A DNA stretch of 64,000 bases from JAWSVE01 sp050789445 (GTDB lineage Bacteria > Pseudomonadota > Gammaproteobacteria > Pseudomonadales > Cellvibrionaceae). Under the pieces are notes generated by a model that searched no databases, had not been told where the DNA came from, and saw only the letters and a list, made by a program, of their open reading frames with translations. The stretch is from positions 682,001 to 746,000 of the forward strand of contig JAILXR010000001.1 in NCBI GenBank assembly GCA_050789445.1, given 5' to 3'. Both the position numbers and the translations under genes were made by a program. Shown here piece after piece: positions 43,431 through 50,890 of this stretch. The stretch's first letter is position 1, and each line of letters starts with the position of its first letter.

Positions 43431-45074
43431 TTGAAACGCGAAGCAATGGAATTTGACGTGGTGATCGTTGGTGCAGGCCCTGCCGGTCTGTCAGCGGCAA
43501 TCCGGCTGATGCAACAGGCTCAGGAAAAAGCGCAGGAGCTGATGGTCTGCGTGGTGGAGAAGGGTTCGGAAGTAGGGGCCCATACACTATCCGGAGCCGT
43601 GCTGGAGCCCCGGGCATTGAATGAATTGTTCCCTGACTGGAAAGATCGAGGCGCACCGCTTCACACCCCGGTGAGCCAAGATGAGATTTACCTTTTTACG
43701 GGGCCTGAAGATGCGAAAAAAATCCCCAACGGACTCGTCCCAAAAACCATGCACAACGACGGAAACTTCGTTGTTAGCGTTGGAAACCTCTGCCGCTGGC
43801 TTGCCGAACAAGCCGAAACACTCGGTGTGGAGATCTTTCCCGGCTTCGCCGCCGCCGAGATTCTCTTCGATGCGGATGGGGCGGTAAAAGGCATCGCCAC
43901 TGGTGACATGGGCGTCGGCGAGGACGGCCAGCACAAAGACAGCTACATGCCTGGCATGGAGCTGCACGCTAAGTACACGGTGTTTGCTGAGGGCTGCCGC
44001 GGCCACTTGGGTAAACAGCTGATGGAGCGATTCGAGTTGGATAAGGACGCCGATCCTCAGCACTACGGCATTGGTATCAAAGAGCTCTGGGACATCGACC
44101 CCGCCAAGCACCAGCCTGGCTTGGTCATCCACGGCGGCGGCTGGCCCCTTGATAAAGAGACCAATGGCGGCTCCTTCCTCTATCACGCTGAAAATAATCA
44201 GGTGGTACTCGGCCTGATCGTCGACCTGAGCTACTCCAACCCCTATGTGAGCCCCTTCGAAGAGATGCAGCGGATGAAGCACCACCCGGTATTCAAGCAG
44301 TACCTGGAGGGAGGAAAGCGGGTCTCCTATGGCGCCCGCGCCATCGCCAAGGGTGGTTTTAACGCCCTTCCCAAGATGCACTTTCCGGGTGGTTTGTTGG
44401 TGGGCTGCGATGCGGGCACCCTCAACTTTGCCAAGATCAAGGGCACCCACACGGCTATGAAGAGCGGCATAGTCTCCGCCGAAACCATCTTCTTTGCCAT
44501 CGACCAGGGTGGTCTCGATTTGGCAGCCTACGCTGAAGCCTTTGAAGCCTCCTGGGCTTATGACGAGCTTTACCGATCACGTAACTTCGGCCCGGCCATG
44601 CACAAGTTCGGCACCCTGATGGGCGGCGCGTTCAACTACGTTGATCAGAACTGGTTTAAGGGAAAGCTGCCTTTCACGTTACGGGACAGGACCTCCGACT
44701 ACGCTCAGCTCAAGCCTGCCGCCGAGAGCAACAAAATCGATTACCCCAAACCCGATGGCGTGATCAGCTTCGACAAGCTTTCGTCGGTGTTCCTCTCCAG
44801 CACCAACCACGAGGAAGACCAACCCTGCCACCTTAAGCTGAAAAACCCGTCTATCCCCCTGGAGCGTAATTTGCCGCTGTTTGATGAGCCGGCCCAGCGG
44901 TACTGTCCGGCGGGCGTCTACGAGGTGGTTGATGAGGAGAGCGGTGGCAAGCGTTTCCAGATCAATGCCCAGAACTGCCTGCACTGCAAGACCTGTGATA
45001 TCAAGGACCCGTCCCAGAATATAACGTGGGTTGCGCCAGAGGGGGCAGGGGGGCCCAATTATCCCAATATGTGA
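43431..45074 (+). CDS. Electron transfer flavoprotein:ubiquinone oxidoreductase
   Basis: A 547-residue ETF-QO. It has an N-terminal FAD-binding motif (VVIVGAGPAGLSAAIRL), a middle membrane-associated quinone region (GGWPLDKETNGGSFLYH) and a C-terminal [4Fe-4S] site (CPAGVYE, then NCLHCKTCDIKDP), ending EGAGGPNYPNM as in the family. It moves electrons from ETF to the quinone pool. TTG 43431 gives the usual start (KREAMEFDVV); ATG 43446 is the alternative. Its presence makes the catabolic island self-sufficient in electron disposal. Confidence 0.95.
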   Translation: MKREAMEFDVVIVGAGPAGLSAAIRLMQQAQEKAQELMVCVVEKGSEVGAHTLSGAVLEPRALNELFPDWKDRGAPLHTPVSQDEIYLFTGPEDAKKIPNGLVPKTMHNDGNFVVSVGNLCRWLAEQAETLGVEIFPGFAAAEILFDADGAVKGIATGDMGVGEDGQHKDSYMPGMELHAKYTVFAEGCRGHLGKQLMERFELDKDADPQHYGIGIKELWDIDPAKHQPGLVIHGGGWPLDKETNGGSFLYHAENNQVVLGLIVDLSYSNPYVSPFEEMQRMKHHPVFKQYLEGGKRVSYGARAIAKGGFNALPKMHFPGGLLVGCDAGTLNFAKIKGTHTAMKSGIVSAETIFFAIDQGGLDLAAYAEAFEASWAYDELYRSRNFGPAMHKFGTLMGGAFNYVDQNWFKGKLPFTLRDRTSDYAQLKPAAESNKIDYPKPDGVISFDKLSSVFLSSTNHEEDQPCHLKLKNPSIPLERNLPLFDEPAQRYCPAGVYEVVDEESGGKRFQINAQNCLHCKTCDIKDPSQNITWVAPEGAGGPNYPNM

Positions 45075-45184
45075 GTGCGGTTAAGTTGAGACGGGGCCAC
45101 CTGAAATCGGGTTGTGACTATCAGCTTTTCGATTGGAGTAGTCCACAAAGAAACCGCTATTGCTATTCACATGTCGAACAAAGC

Positions 45185-45199
45185 GAGCGATAATCGAAC
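45185..45199. promoter_or_regulatory. IclR-type operator before the iclR gene
   Basis: GAGCGATAATCGAAC, the complement of GTTCGATTATCGCTC, matches the boxes at 36526, 36777 and 36796. It lies 18 bases before the regulator's start and implies autoregulation. Confidence 0.68.
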
Positions 45200-45217
45200 T
45201 TTAGTAGGTGGTTATCT

Positions 45218-46009
45218 ATGGGAAGTATTATGCCTGTCAACGATACTGAGACAGAAACGGTTGATAAAGACTTTCTTTCAACTTTTGCTCGTGGTCTCGA
45301 GGTTATCAAGTCTTTTGATACGGAGTCACCGTCGATGACTCTGACGGATCTAGCCAAGAAGAACGGGCTGTCGCGTGCTTCTGCGCGACGCTTTCTTCTG
45401 ACATTACAAAAGCTTGGTTATGTCAGCAATGAAGATAAGCATTTTAGACTCACTGCAAAGATATTGGATTTGGGGTATTCCTATCTATCGTCATTGAATT
45501 TTACGGAAACAATAACACCTATTATGGAGCGTGTTGCTCATCAGCTAGGGGAATCTTGTTCAGCTACGGTGCTCGATGGCCAGGACGTCGTCTATATTGC
45601 TCGAATCCCAAGGCGGGGACTGATTCCGATTAATTTGCAGATCGGTGCTCGTCTACCTGCTTACGCGACATCTCCCGGGCGGGTTTTGTTGTCTGCTCTT
45701 CCAGGCGATCAGTTGGAACGCACTCTAGTGGAAACAAATTTTCAGAAACTAACTCCCAATACGATGACGCTTGAAGAACTACGAGTTGAGATTGAAAAGG
45801 TCCAACAACAAGGTTATGCGATTGTAGACCAAGAACTGGAGTTAGGAATGCGGGCGGTCGCCGTTCCTATCTATGATCGTCGTCACCAAGTTCGCTTCGC
45901 AATGAATGTAAGTAGCCATGTGTCATCTTTTACGCTTGACCAAATAAAAGAGGAATTTGTCCCAGCAATGTTGCAGGCATCCAGCGATATGTCAGAGGTT
46001 TTGCCCTAG
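45218..46009 (+). CDS. IclR-family regulator (PcaR-like)
   Basis: A 263-residue IclR-family protein with an N-terminal winged helix (MTLTDLAKKNGLSRASARRF) and a C-terminal ligand-binding domain (CSATVLDGQDVVYIARIPRR, LPAYATSPGRVLLSAL, GYAIVDQELELGMRAVAVP). The length and the FLSTFARGLEVIKSFD start are like PcaR/PcaU, which respond to beta-ketoadipate. Palindromes of the matching type occur before this gene and before both catabolic operons, so it probably controls them. ATG 45218; ATG 45230 is an alternative. Confidence 0.9.
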   Translation: MGSIMPVNDTETETVDKDFLSTFARGLEVIKSFDTESPSMTLTDLAKKNGLSRASARRFLLTLQKLGYVSNEDKHFRLTAKILDLGYSYLSSLNFTETITPIMERVAHQLGESCSATVLDGQDVVYIARIPRRGLIPINLQIGARLPAYATSPGRVLLSALPGDQLERTLVETNFQKLTPNTMTLEELRVEIEKVQQQGYAIVDQELELGMRAVAVPIYDRRHQVRFAMNVSSHVSSFTLDQIKEEFVPAMLQASSDMSEVLP

Positions 46010-46076
46010 CTGTAGCGAGCACAATTAAAAAACCAGCCCAGTACTAGCTGAAGGGGGGAGGCATAGCATGCTCTAC

Positions 46077-46344
46077 TCATTCAGGTCGATCAGGTTTTCC
46101 ATGAAGCGCCATGAGCGTCATTAGTGATGTAGCACATAGCTTCTCTTCGCCATCTTTTACAACAAATATTTCAGTGCTACTGATCATGAGGGTACGTCCA
46201 GGATTTATTACCTTCGCTCGGCCATTAAGCGGTCGCCGTTACCTGGTGCTATCAGATTTATTTTATATTCAACAGTCAGTATCGACGTGTTTTCTGGCAT
46301 TAAACTGTGGGCTGCATAGCCACCACAAGTATCCGCAATTGTGC
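46077..46344 (-). pseudogene. Broken PaaI/4HBT-type acyl-CoA thioesterase gene
   Basis: Two minus-strand frames join into a thioesterase. The first reads ADTCGGYAAHSLMPENTSIL and TVEYKINLIAPGNGDRLMAE. After a frameshift near 46215 the second reads RAKVINPGRTLMISSTEIFV and EEKLCATSLMTLMAL, ending at 46077. The N-terminal part before the ADT motif is missing. A hotdog-fold thioesterase would suit the neighbouring acyl-CoA pathway. Confidence 0.72.
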
Positions 46345-46357
46345 CAATTACTCTGAT

Positions 46358-46687
46358 ATGAAGATCGCACAGCTACAAGACTGGATTGAGGAACATCATG
46401 CTGAAGGGCTAAGTCTCGAAGGCGCAATGACGATGGTTAACCTAAGCGATTCCAGTCTTAAGAGGCGTCTTAAAAAGACGACTGGGCTTTCATTCACTCA
46501 GTACATTCAATCGGTCAGGATAGAGAAAGCTAAGCGACTATTGCTATCCACCACGTTGAGTGTTGGTGCGGTTTCTAATTCTGTCGGATACGAAAATCAA
46601 AGCTTCTTTATTCGTACTTTCAAAAAACTGACAGGAGCAACCCCGAGTCAGTACCGAATCGAGGGCAAGGATTCATCGATAGTTTGA
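46358..46687 (+). pseudogene. AraC-family regulator, C-terminal fragment
   Basis: The frame encodes about 109 residues of an AraC/GlxA-type double helix-turn-helix (LSDSSLKRRLKKTTGLSFTQ, IEKAKRLLLS, SNSVGYENQSFFIRTFKKLT, GATPSQYR). The N-terminal effector domain, normally about 200 residues, is absent. It begins exactly where the broken thioesterase loses its N-terminus, so a single deletion of the space between two divergent genes is likely. The fragment could still bind DNA if expressed. Confidence 0.72.
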
Positions 46688-46974
46688 ATCGCGACGGTGT
46701 GATGTCTGCAAAGTCGATATAGCTGAAATTCCAACCTTTAGAAAAGGATCTTCAGTGGTACTTGCTAGAAATGGTTGATGGCATTGTGGTCAGCAAGCAT
46801 CCCATGAAAATGTTTCATAGTGCGGCGTAGTGATAGTTTGGTCTCGATGACGGAATGTCACAACAGGGGTCACGCTTTCCATGATCAGCATTCGTGCAAC
46901 TGCACGATTATCCTCGAGGATTGCCTGCTTAGGAGAGCGCGGAATCTCGCCCTCTCCCCCCCCCTTTGGATGAT
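46688..46974. other. Spacer with a possible coding remnant and a C9 run
   Basis: The minus strand is open at about 46790-46950 and reads protein-like text (EIPRSPKQAILEDNRAVARM, then TFRHRDQTITTPHYETFSWD). No family is recognised. A run of nine C residues occupies 46956-46964. The length is just under 300 bases and nothing else is evident. Confidence 0.35.
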
Positions 46975-47154
46975 TTAGAAATCTAGGTCCTCATCGCTGC
47001 ACTGTAGTCGTAAAGAGGCCTGATCCTCTTGCAGTTGTGCTTGTATCTCTGGTCCGTAGGCATTCCAAATCTGGTCTCGAATTTCGTCAATAAACTCGAA
47101 AACGGCCAGGGCTTCGCTTGGTGTCCAGTGCGCGGGAATTTTCATGCTCGGCAT
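46975..47154 (-). CDS. Small conserved-looking protein, 59 residues
   Basis: An acidic 59-residue protein starting ATG 47154 with AAGGAGG 5 bases upstream, an almost ideal ribosome site. It reads MKIPAHWTPSEALAVFEFID, then DQIWNAYGPEIQAQLQEDQA, and ends in an acidic tail. I recall similar short proteins near mobile DNA in gammaproteobacteria but know no function. It is mostly helical by composition. It lies downstream of, and parallel to, the membrane protein at 47297. Confidence 0.7.
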   Translation of the reverse strand: MPSMKIPAHWTPSEALAVFEFIDEIRDQIWNAYGPEIQAQLQEDQASLRLQCSDEDLDF

Positions 47155-47296
47155 GACGTCCTCCTTGGTGAAGATTACTTCAACGAGATAGACGGTCTGG
47201 TGCTTTCTTTCACTGTAAGTGGAGCATCAGGCCATTGATGCGTAAACACACGAGTCGTGGCTTATTAGACGGCTAAATTGTGAGGAATGACCTCGC

Positions 47297-47869
47297 TTAT
47301 GCTTGCAAATTAGCCGATTCATCATCGCCGATGTAAGCCCTTGATCGCTGGTATTCGCGGTAACCAATTATCGGTTCGATAGCAATGTAAGCCAAATAGA
47401 TAGAGGGAATGGAGATTAAGGCGATCAGAGTTACGATCACCTGGGCTTTTACCGCTAGTGAAACGGTGTTGAGCAGAGCGATTTCCCCACTAACACCGAT
47501 TAGCCATAGAGCGGTTATGATCAGAGTGCAGCACACAAGGCCCATGAGGCAATTGTCTAAAATTTTGTTGCGCTGTATCCGGCCGCTTTCTGTCAAATAT
47601 CTACCAAGTAGTAAACGTTGAATAGTGCTTTCAGAGACATGAAAAGTAAGGCGGTCATAGGTTCGCCTCTGGAGCTCATTGAACGATTGGCCGAAAAGTA
47701 TGCGTTCCTTAGCAGTTCGAAATTTGATGTAGTTTTCTTCTATCGCTGAGTCTGGCGCTTTATGGATTTCTATTGAATGTTCCAGTCTGCGATAGCGCCA
47801 CAGATATAACAGCACTTGATGAATGCGGCCAAAATAGACAAGTCCTCTAACAAAATTGCTGCGTTCCAT
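47297..47869 (-). CDS. Membrane protein of unknown function, 190 residues
   Basis: A basic N-terminal half without membrane segments (about 1-100), then two hydrophobic helices (about 107-128 and 139-163). No family is recognised. Its ATG overlaps the stop of the Xre-type regulator gene by one base, so the two form an operon and may act as a regulator/effector pair. Confidence 0.6.
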   Translation of the reverse strand: MERSNFVRGLVYFGRIHQVLLYLWRYRRLEHSIEIHKAPDSAIEENYIKFRTAKERILFGQSFNELQRRTYDRLTFHVSESTIQRLLLGRYLTESGRIQRNKILDNCLMGLVCCTLIITALWLIGVSGEIALLNTVSLAVKAQVIVTLIALISIPSIYLAYIAIEPIIGYREYQRSRAYIGDDESANLQA

Positions 47870-48240
47870 TACTGAGCCTCCAATGGGGTAGATCTTAAAT
47901 ATTCTTGAACAAGTTTCTCGAAAGTATCTGCTCGTGTCTCTAAGTCTGAAAGCCTTCCTGCGCTGTCACGACATCTGTGATCACACAGTACGTAAAGTCG
48001 TCGAAGCTCTTGTGGCGGGATTGACAAGTCATCTACTGATCCGTCGAGTACATAAAAAACACGCACCCCTAGCTCCATAATTAAGCGCAGGTATTCTGCG
48101 TTTGGAACCCTGTCACCCCTCTCGTACAGGAACTGCGTGGTGGATGTTATGCCGCAGGCCTTGGCAAGCTCAGCCTGTGTCAGGCTAAGGCGCTTGCGCT
48201 CTTCTGCTAGCCGTTTGCCGATAGATTCTCTGTGATTCAT
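47869..48240 (-). CDS. Xre-family transcriptional regulator
   Basis: A 123-residue protein with an N-terminal lambda-repressor-type helix-turn-helix (IGKRLAEERKRLSLTQAELA, then RVPNAEYLRLIMELGVRVFY). The C-terminal half is a helical tail. It is divergent from the small HTH protein at 48321, as in phage- and island-type switch regions. Confidence 0.82.
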   Translation of the reverse strand: MNHRESIGKRLAEERKRLSLTQAELAKACGITSTTQFLYERGDRVPNAEYLRLIMELGVRVFYVLDGSVDDLSIPPQELRRLYVLCDHRCRDSAGRLSDLETRADTFEKLVQEYLRSTPLEAQ

Positions 48241-48320
48241 TGCCTGGAGTTACCAAAAAAATTTGAACAGAATTTTATCTTTGTATAACGTATGTTTCAA
48301 ATTAAAGTATAACAAGTGTT

Positions 48321-48563
48321 ATGTATATGGCTCGCACTCATGAGGAAGTAAAGAAAATTTTTAAAAATCATAATGTTAGCGTCGCCGAGTGGGCTAGGCG
48401 TAAAGGCTTCTCTCAGTCTTTGGTATATCAGGTGCTATCTGGAAAGAGGAGTCCGGTAAGAGGCGAAAGCTATCAGATTGCCATTGCGTTGGGCCTCAAA
48501 GACGAAGTCTCATCAAACTATGAAAAGTTATCACAGCATTTGGAAGGGGGAGGTCTGAAATGA
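48321..48563 (+). CDS. Small HTH DNA-binding protein, Cox/Cro-like
   Basis: An 80-residue protein with the helix-turn-helix VSVAEWARRKGFSQSLVYQV and the GKRSPVRGESYQIAIALGLK tail found in short DNA-binding proteins of mobile elements. It is divergent from the Xre gene, with 80 bases between them, forming a likely mutual-control switch. A terminator follows. Confidence 0.78.
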   Translation: MYMARTHEEVKKIFKNHNVSVAEWARRKGFSQSLVYQVLSGKRSPVRGESYQIAIALGLKDEVSSNYEKLSQHLEGGGLK

Positions 48564-48572
48564 CATAGGCAC

Positions 48573-48608
48573 AAAAAAACCGAAACCAATGGCTTGATTC
48601 CGGTTTTT
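48573..48608 (+). terminator. Terminator after the small HTH gene
   Basis: AAAAACCG and CGGTTTTT form an 8-bp stem around a loop, giving T-runs in both directions. It lies 10 bases after the HTH gene stop. Confidence 0.6.
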
Positions 48609-48609
48609 A

Positions 48610-48745
48610 GGGAAGGCGAGGCCTTCAGTTGTGGTGACTTGATTCTCCCATCCCTGATTCCGTTCCGTCAAGCGTTCACTTTCACGAATGAATTGTTCGA
48701 GATTCTGTTGTGCCTGTATGTACGAGGTAGAGCAGTAACCGGGTA
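48610..48745 (-). pseudogene. Possible KfrA-like coiled-coil remnant
   Basis: The minus strand is open and reads SYIQAQQNLEQFIRESERLT and ERNQGWENQV. The pattern resembles the coiled-coil part of KfrA-type plasmid DNA-binding proteins. It has no start, and the run continues through the terminator, so at most it is a fragment. Confidence 0.3.
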
Positions 48746-48839
48746 GGAGGTCCCCATGTCTATTAATCTGAAGAATTGTAGGTCCATTTATAATCGCTGG
48801 GGCTGGTCCGCATGTAGTGTATGGTTGGAGGCCTGAAAA

Positions 48840-50105
48840 ATGATTTGTTATCCAGAGGGGCTTTCAAGTTTTGAAATATGCGCAGTCAACGAGTATTGGT
48901 TGCTTTCTGATAAAGCGGATACAGGTTTTCTTTTTGCCCAGGCGGTGATCGATAAAAAATATAAAGATGAAAAAATTCGTAAAGTCGGGGCGATTGCTAA
49001 GAAAACTTTGTTCTTGCCTTGTGGCGATAATTTTTTCTGCCGTGAATGCGGCATTAAGATGCCGGTTAGTACTCGTTCTGAGTATTTGAGGCGTTGCAAA
49101 ACTGTCGAAGAAGTTTTTTGCGATGAATGTATAGAGTTAATTAAGCAGCGATCTATACATGATGCCATAAAAGTTGTTAGTGAGTATAAAAATCTCGCTT
49201 TTGAAAAAGTAAATTATATTTCTGATCTCGCGTTTGATGAGATATTGGCTTTGCTGTCGATGTCGGTTTCGTTAGATAAGGATTTTGTTTTTCTATCTGG
49301 ATCGCCCAGTGAAATTTTTATCACAGGCTGTGAAGTGGTTGATCAAAATTTATTTTGGTCTCTTGTGAACAAGGGGGTGTTTGTTTATCTGCCAGAAATT
49401 CCAAAGGAAGTGGAGCTGGCAAGTGAGTTGCTTTATGGATCGGTATCAAAGTTGTCATACGATGGTCGTTCTGGAATAAATGCATATTATAAAAATAAGG
49501 AAGTGGTATGTGCAGGTGTTTACCTAAATAAGCCTTCAATAGATGGTGTTGATACGATTGATTTGGTTGGCCTGCTTTATCAGCGTCTTTCCACTTTTGT
49601 TTTAACATCTAATGATGTCCGCCGTATCAAGAAAATGTTTAAGGACGTGCAGATCTTTAAATTGTATAAGCTTGTCGATGCAATAAGTCGAGAATACCGA
49701 TTGCCGATTGATAACTCAAGGGCTTTGGGTTCGCTGTTGAACCATCTGGCTGAAAACTACTCCCCGGTTAATCTTTATTTTACTTTTAATATAAAAGCTA
49801 AAGATGTCGTGGCTCATATCAGGAAGGAAGGTTGTTCTGATTATGTTGCTAGGCACTATTTTACAAGTTTTGTTGGAAATTATATAGAAAGGATGGAGAG
49901 TAGAGATTATGAGCTTGTTAAGACATGGAGTTTGCCTCCGGAAATAATATCATCTCCATTTGAGTCTGTTTTTTCTGATCTTTATCTTAACCAGCATTTT
50001 AACTGGAATAGGCTTTCTGTGAGGGAGATTGTGGCTTCGTGGTTGGATAAAGTGAATATATCTGATGATGCGGATAGGATTTTGAGCGATTGCAGGGATT
50101 TATAG
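48840..50105 (+). CDS. Unknown protein with a zinc-ribbon-like motif (first of a two-gene operon)
   Basis: A 421-residue protein from an AT-rich segment. Two CxxC pairs (C67/C70 in FFCRECG and C94/C97 in VFCDECIE) could bind zinc. The remainder is mixed helix/strand, with no recognised family, no signal peptide and no membrane helix. ATG 48840 follows GGAGG by about 8 bases. It is the first gene of a pair ending just inside the right end of the island, a place where cargo such as defence or toxin systems is often found. No function is assigned. Confidence 0.65.
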   Translation: MICYPEGLSSFEICAVNEYWLLSDKADTGFLFAQAVIDKKYKDEKIRKVGAIAKKTLFLPCGDNFFCRECGIKMPVSTRSEYLRRCKTVEEVFCDECIELIKQRSIHDAIKVVSEYKNLAFEKVNYISDLAFDEILALLSMSVSLDKDFVFLSGSPSEIFITGCEVVDQNLFWSLVNKGVFVYLPEIPKEVELASELLYGSVSKLSYDGRSGINAYYKNKEVVCAGVYLNKPSIDGVDTIDLVGLLYQRLSTFVLTSNDVRRIKKMFKDVQIFKLYKLVDAISREYRLPIDNSRALGSLLNHLAENYSPVNLYFTFNIKAKDVVAHIRKEGCSDYVARHYFTSFVGNYIERMESRDYELVKTWSLPPEIISSPFESVFSDLYLNQHFNWNRLSVREIVASWLDKVNISDDADRILSDCRDL

Positions 50106-50110
50106 TTTTC

Positions 50111-50746
50111 GTGTTTATTTTTATTGGTTTTTCTATGTTTTTATCAAAGTATTGCGATATAAGCTTTGGGGCTTTGTTGGCTCGCTATTTGCCGTTAGAT
50201 GCTGCTATGCAAATATATGATGCAAGAGAGCGTTGCAGGCCTGATCCTATACCTAAAATTGGTTCTGATTATTTAGACTGGGGATATGTTTCAAAATCTT
50301 TTCTAGAGGAAAGCGTTTTGCCAGAATCGCGGAAAGAGTTGGTTGGATTGCTTTTTCCTGTTGGTGCTTGTGTCATGAAAAAAGACATGCTGACTATAAT
50401 GAGGTCCGTTTATGACCTGGATTCGGTTATTGATATATCAGAGGATTTCGTTAGAGCTTTTTTTAGTTATGTTGATGGTTCTTTCCATGAGAAAATGGTG
50501 TTGATGAAAAATAAGGTAAAAAGAAAGAAGCTAGACCACCGGGAAGTTAGTTATCATATAGTTGTTGATTATGTACTTAGGAGAATTGACCTCAATCCTG
50601 AGGATTATGAATATGGGTACCCTTATGGGACTATTCCTATCATGACTAGGCTCATTCCTGATAGCGAGGTGACAGAAGATATCAAGCCGCACACGTTGTT
50701 TTCTTTCAGTAATGAGATTAGTCATCTTCGCTTGATACGGACATAA
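50111..50746 (+). CDS. Unknown protein with an N-terminal membrane helix (second of the pair)
   Basis: A protein of about 211 residues with a hydrophobic N-terminal segment (VFIFIGFSMFL), a soluble middle and a C-terminus ending SHLRLIRT. No family is recognised. The start is uncertain: GTG 50111 follows AGGGA by 11 bases and the upstream stop by 5; TTG 50090 would overlap the upstream gene, and ATG 50135 is a third option. Strong AT bias like its neighbour suggests both were acquired together. The operon ends about 120 bases before the right terminal repeat. Confidence 0.58.
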   Translation: MFIFIGFSMFLSKYCDISFGALLARYLPLDAAMQIYDARERCRPDPIPKIGSDYLDWGYVSKSFLEESVLPESRKELVGLLFPVGACVMKKDMLTIMRSVYDLDSVIDISEDFVRAFFSYVDGSFHEKMVLMKNKVKRKKLDHREVSYHIVVDYVLRRIDLNPEDYEYGYPYGTIPIMTRLIPDSEVTEDIKPHTLFSFSNEISHLRLIRT

Positions 50747-50864
50747 ATAAAGCGGGTGTGGTGCGTAGAACAGGGTCTATGGTTGTAGTGAGAGAGTTTT
50801 AAATAGTACAGGTAAATAGTATTCGTACTATTGTGTATGGCTTTATTATTAGTGCTAGCGCGTG

Positions 50865-50890
50865 AAATAGTATGCTTTGAGGGGTTTCTT
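50865..50890. repeat. Right terminal repeat of the island
   Basis: AAATAGTATG (50865-50874) and AGGGGT (50880-50885) are the inverted counterparts of the blocks at the left end (9890-9899 and 9876-9881). The greB 5' fragment starts just beyond. Confidence 0.65.

Larger units (their letters stand above)
9871..50890. mobile_element. Gamma-mobile-trio island integrated in greB (about 41 kb)
   Basis: The limits are given by the two complementary greB fragments (9529-9870 and 50891-51064). Just inside each end are matching inverted blocks: ACCCCT at 9876-9881 and CATACTATTT at 9890-9899 on the left, with their complements at 50880-50885 and 50865-50874 on the right. The left end carries a trio of recombinase genes pointing inward, followed by a complete greB of another lineage. 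Cargo comprises mercury resistance, a multiheme cytochrome operon, a second tyrosine recombinase, a CoA-ester catabolic cluster and unknown genes near the right end. Base composition shifts several times inside, suggesting assembly from several sources. The element boundaries are inferred from sequence; mobility is not shown. Confidence 0.88.

Noticed and set aside
46111..46356. An 81-codon + strand frame
   Set aside because: The minus strand over the same bases reads a recognisable, though broken, thioesterase.
47029..47238. A 69-codon + strand frame
   Set aside because: It is antisense to the 59-residue gene, which has an ideal ribosome site.
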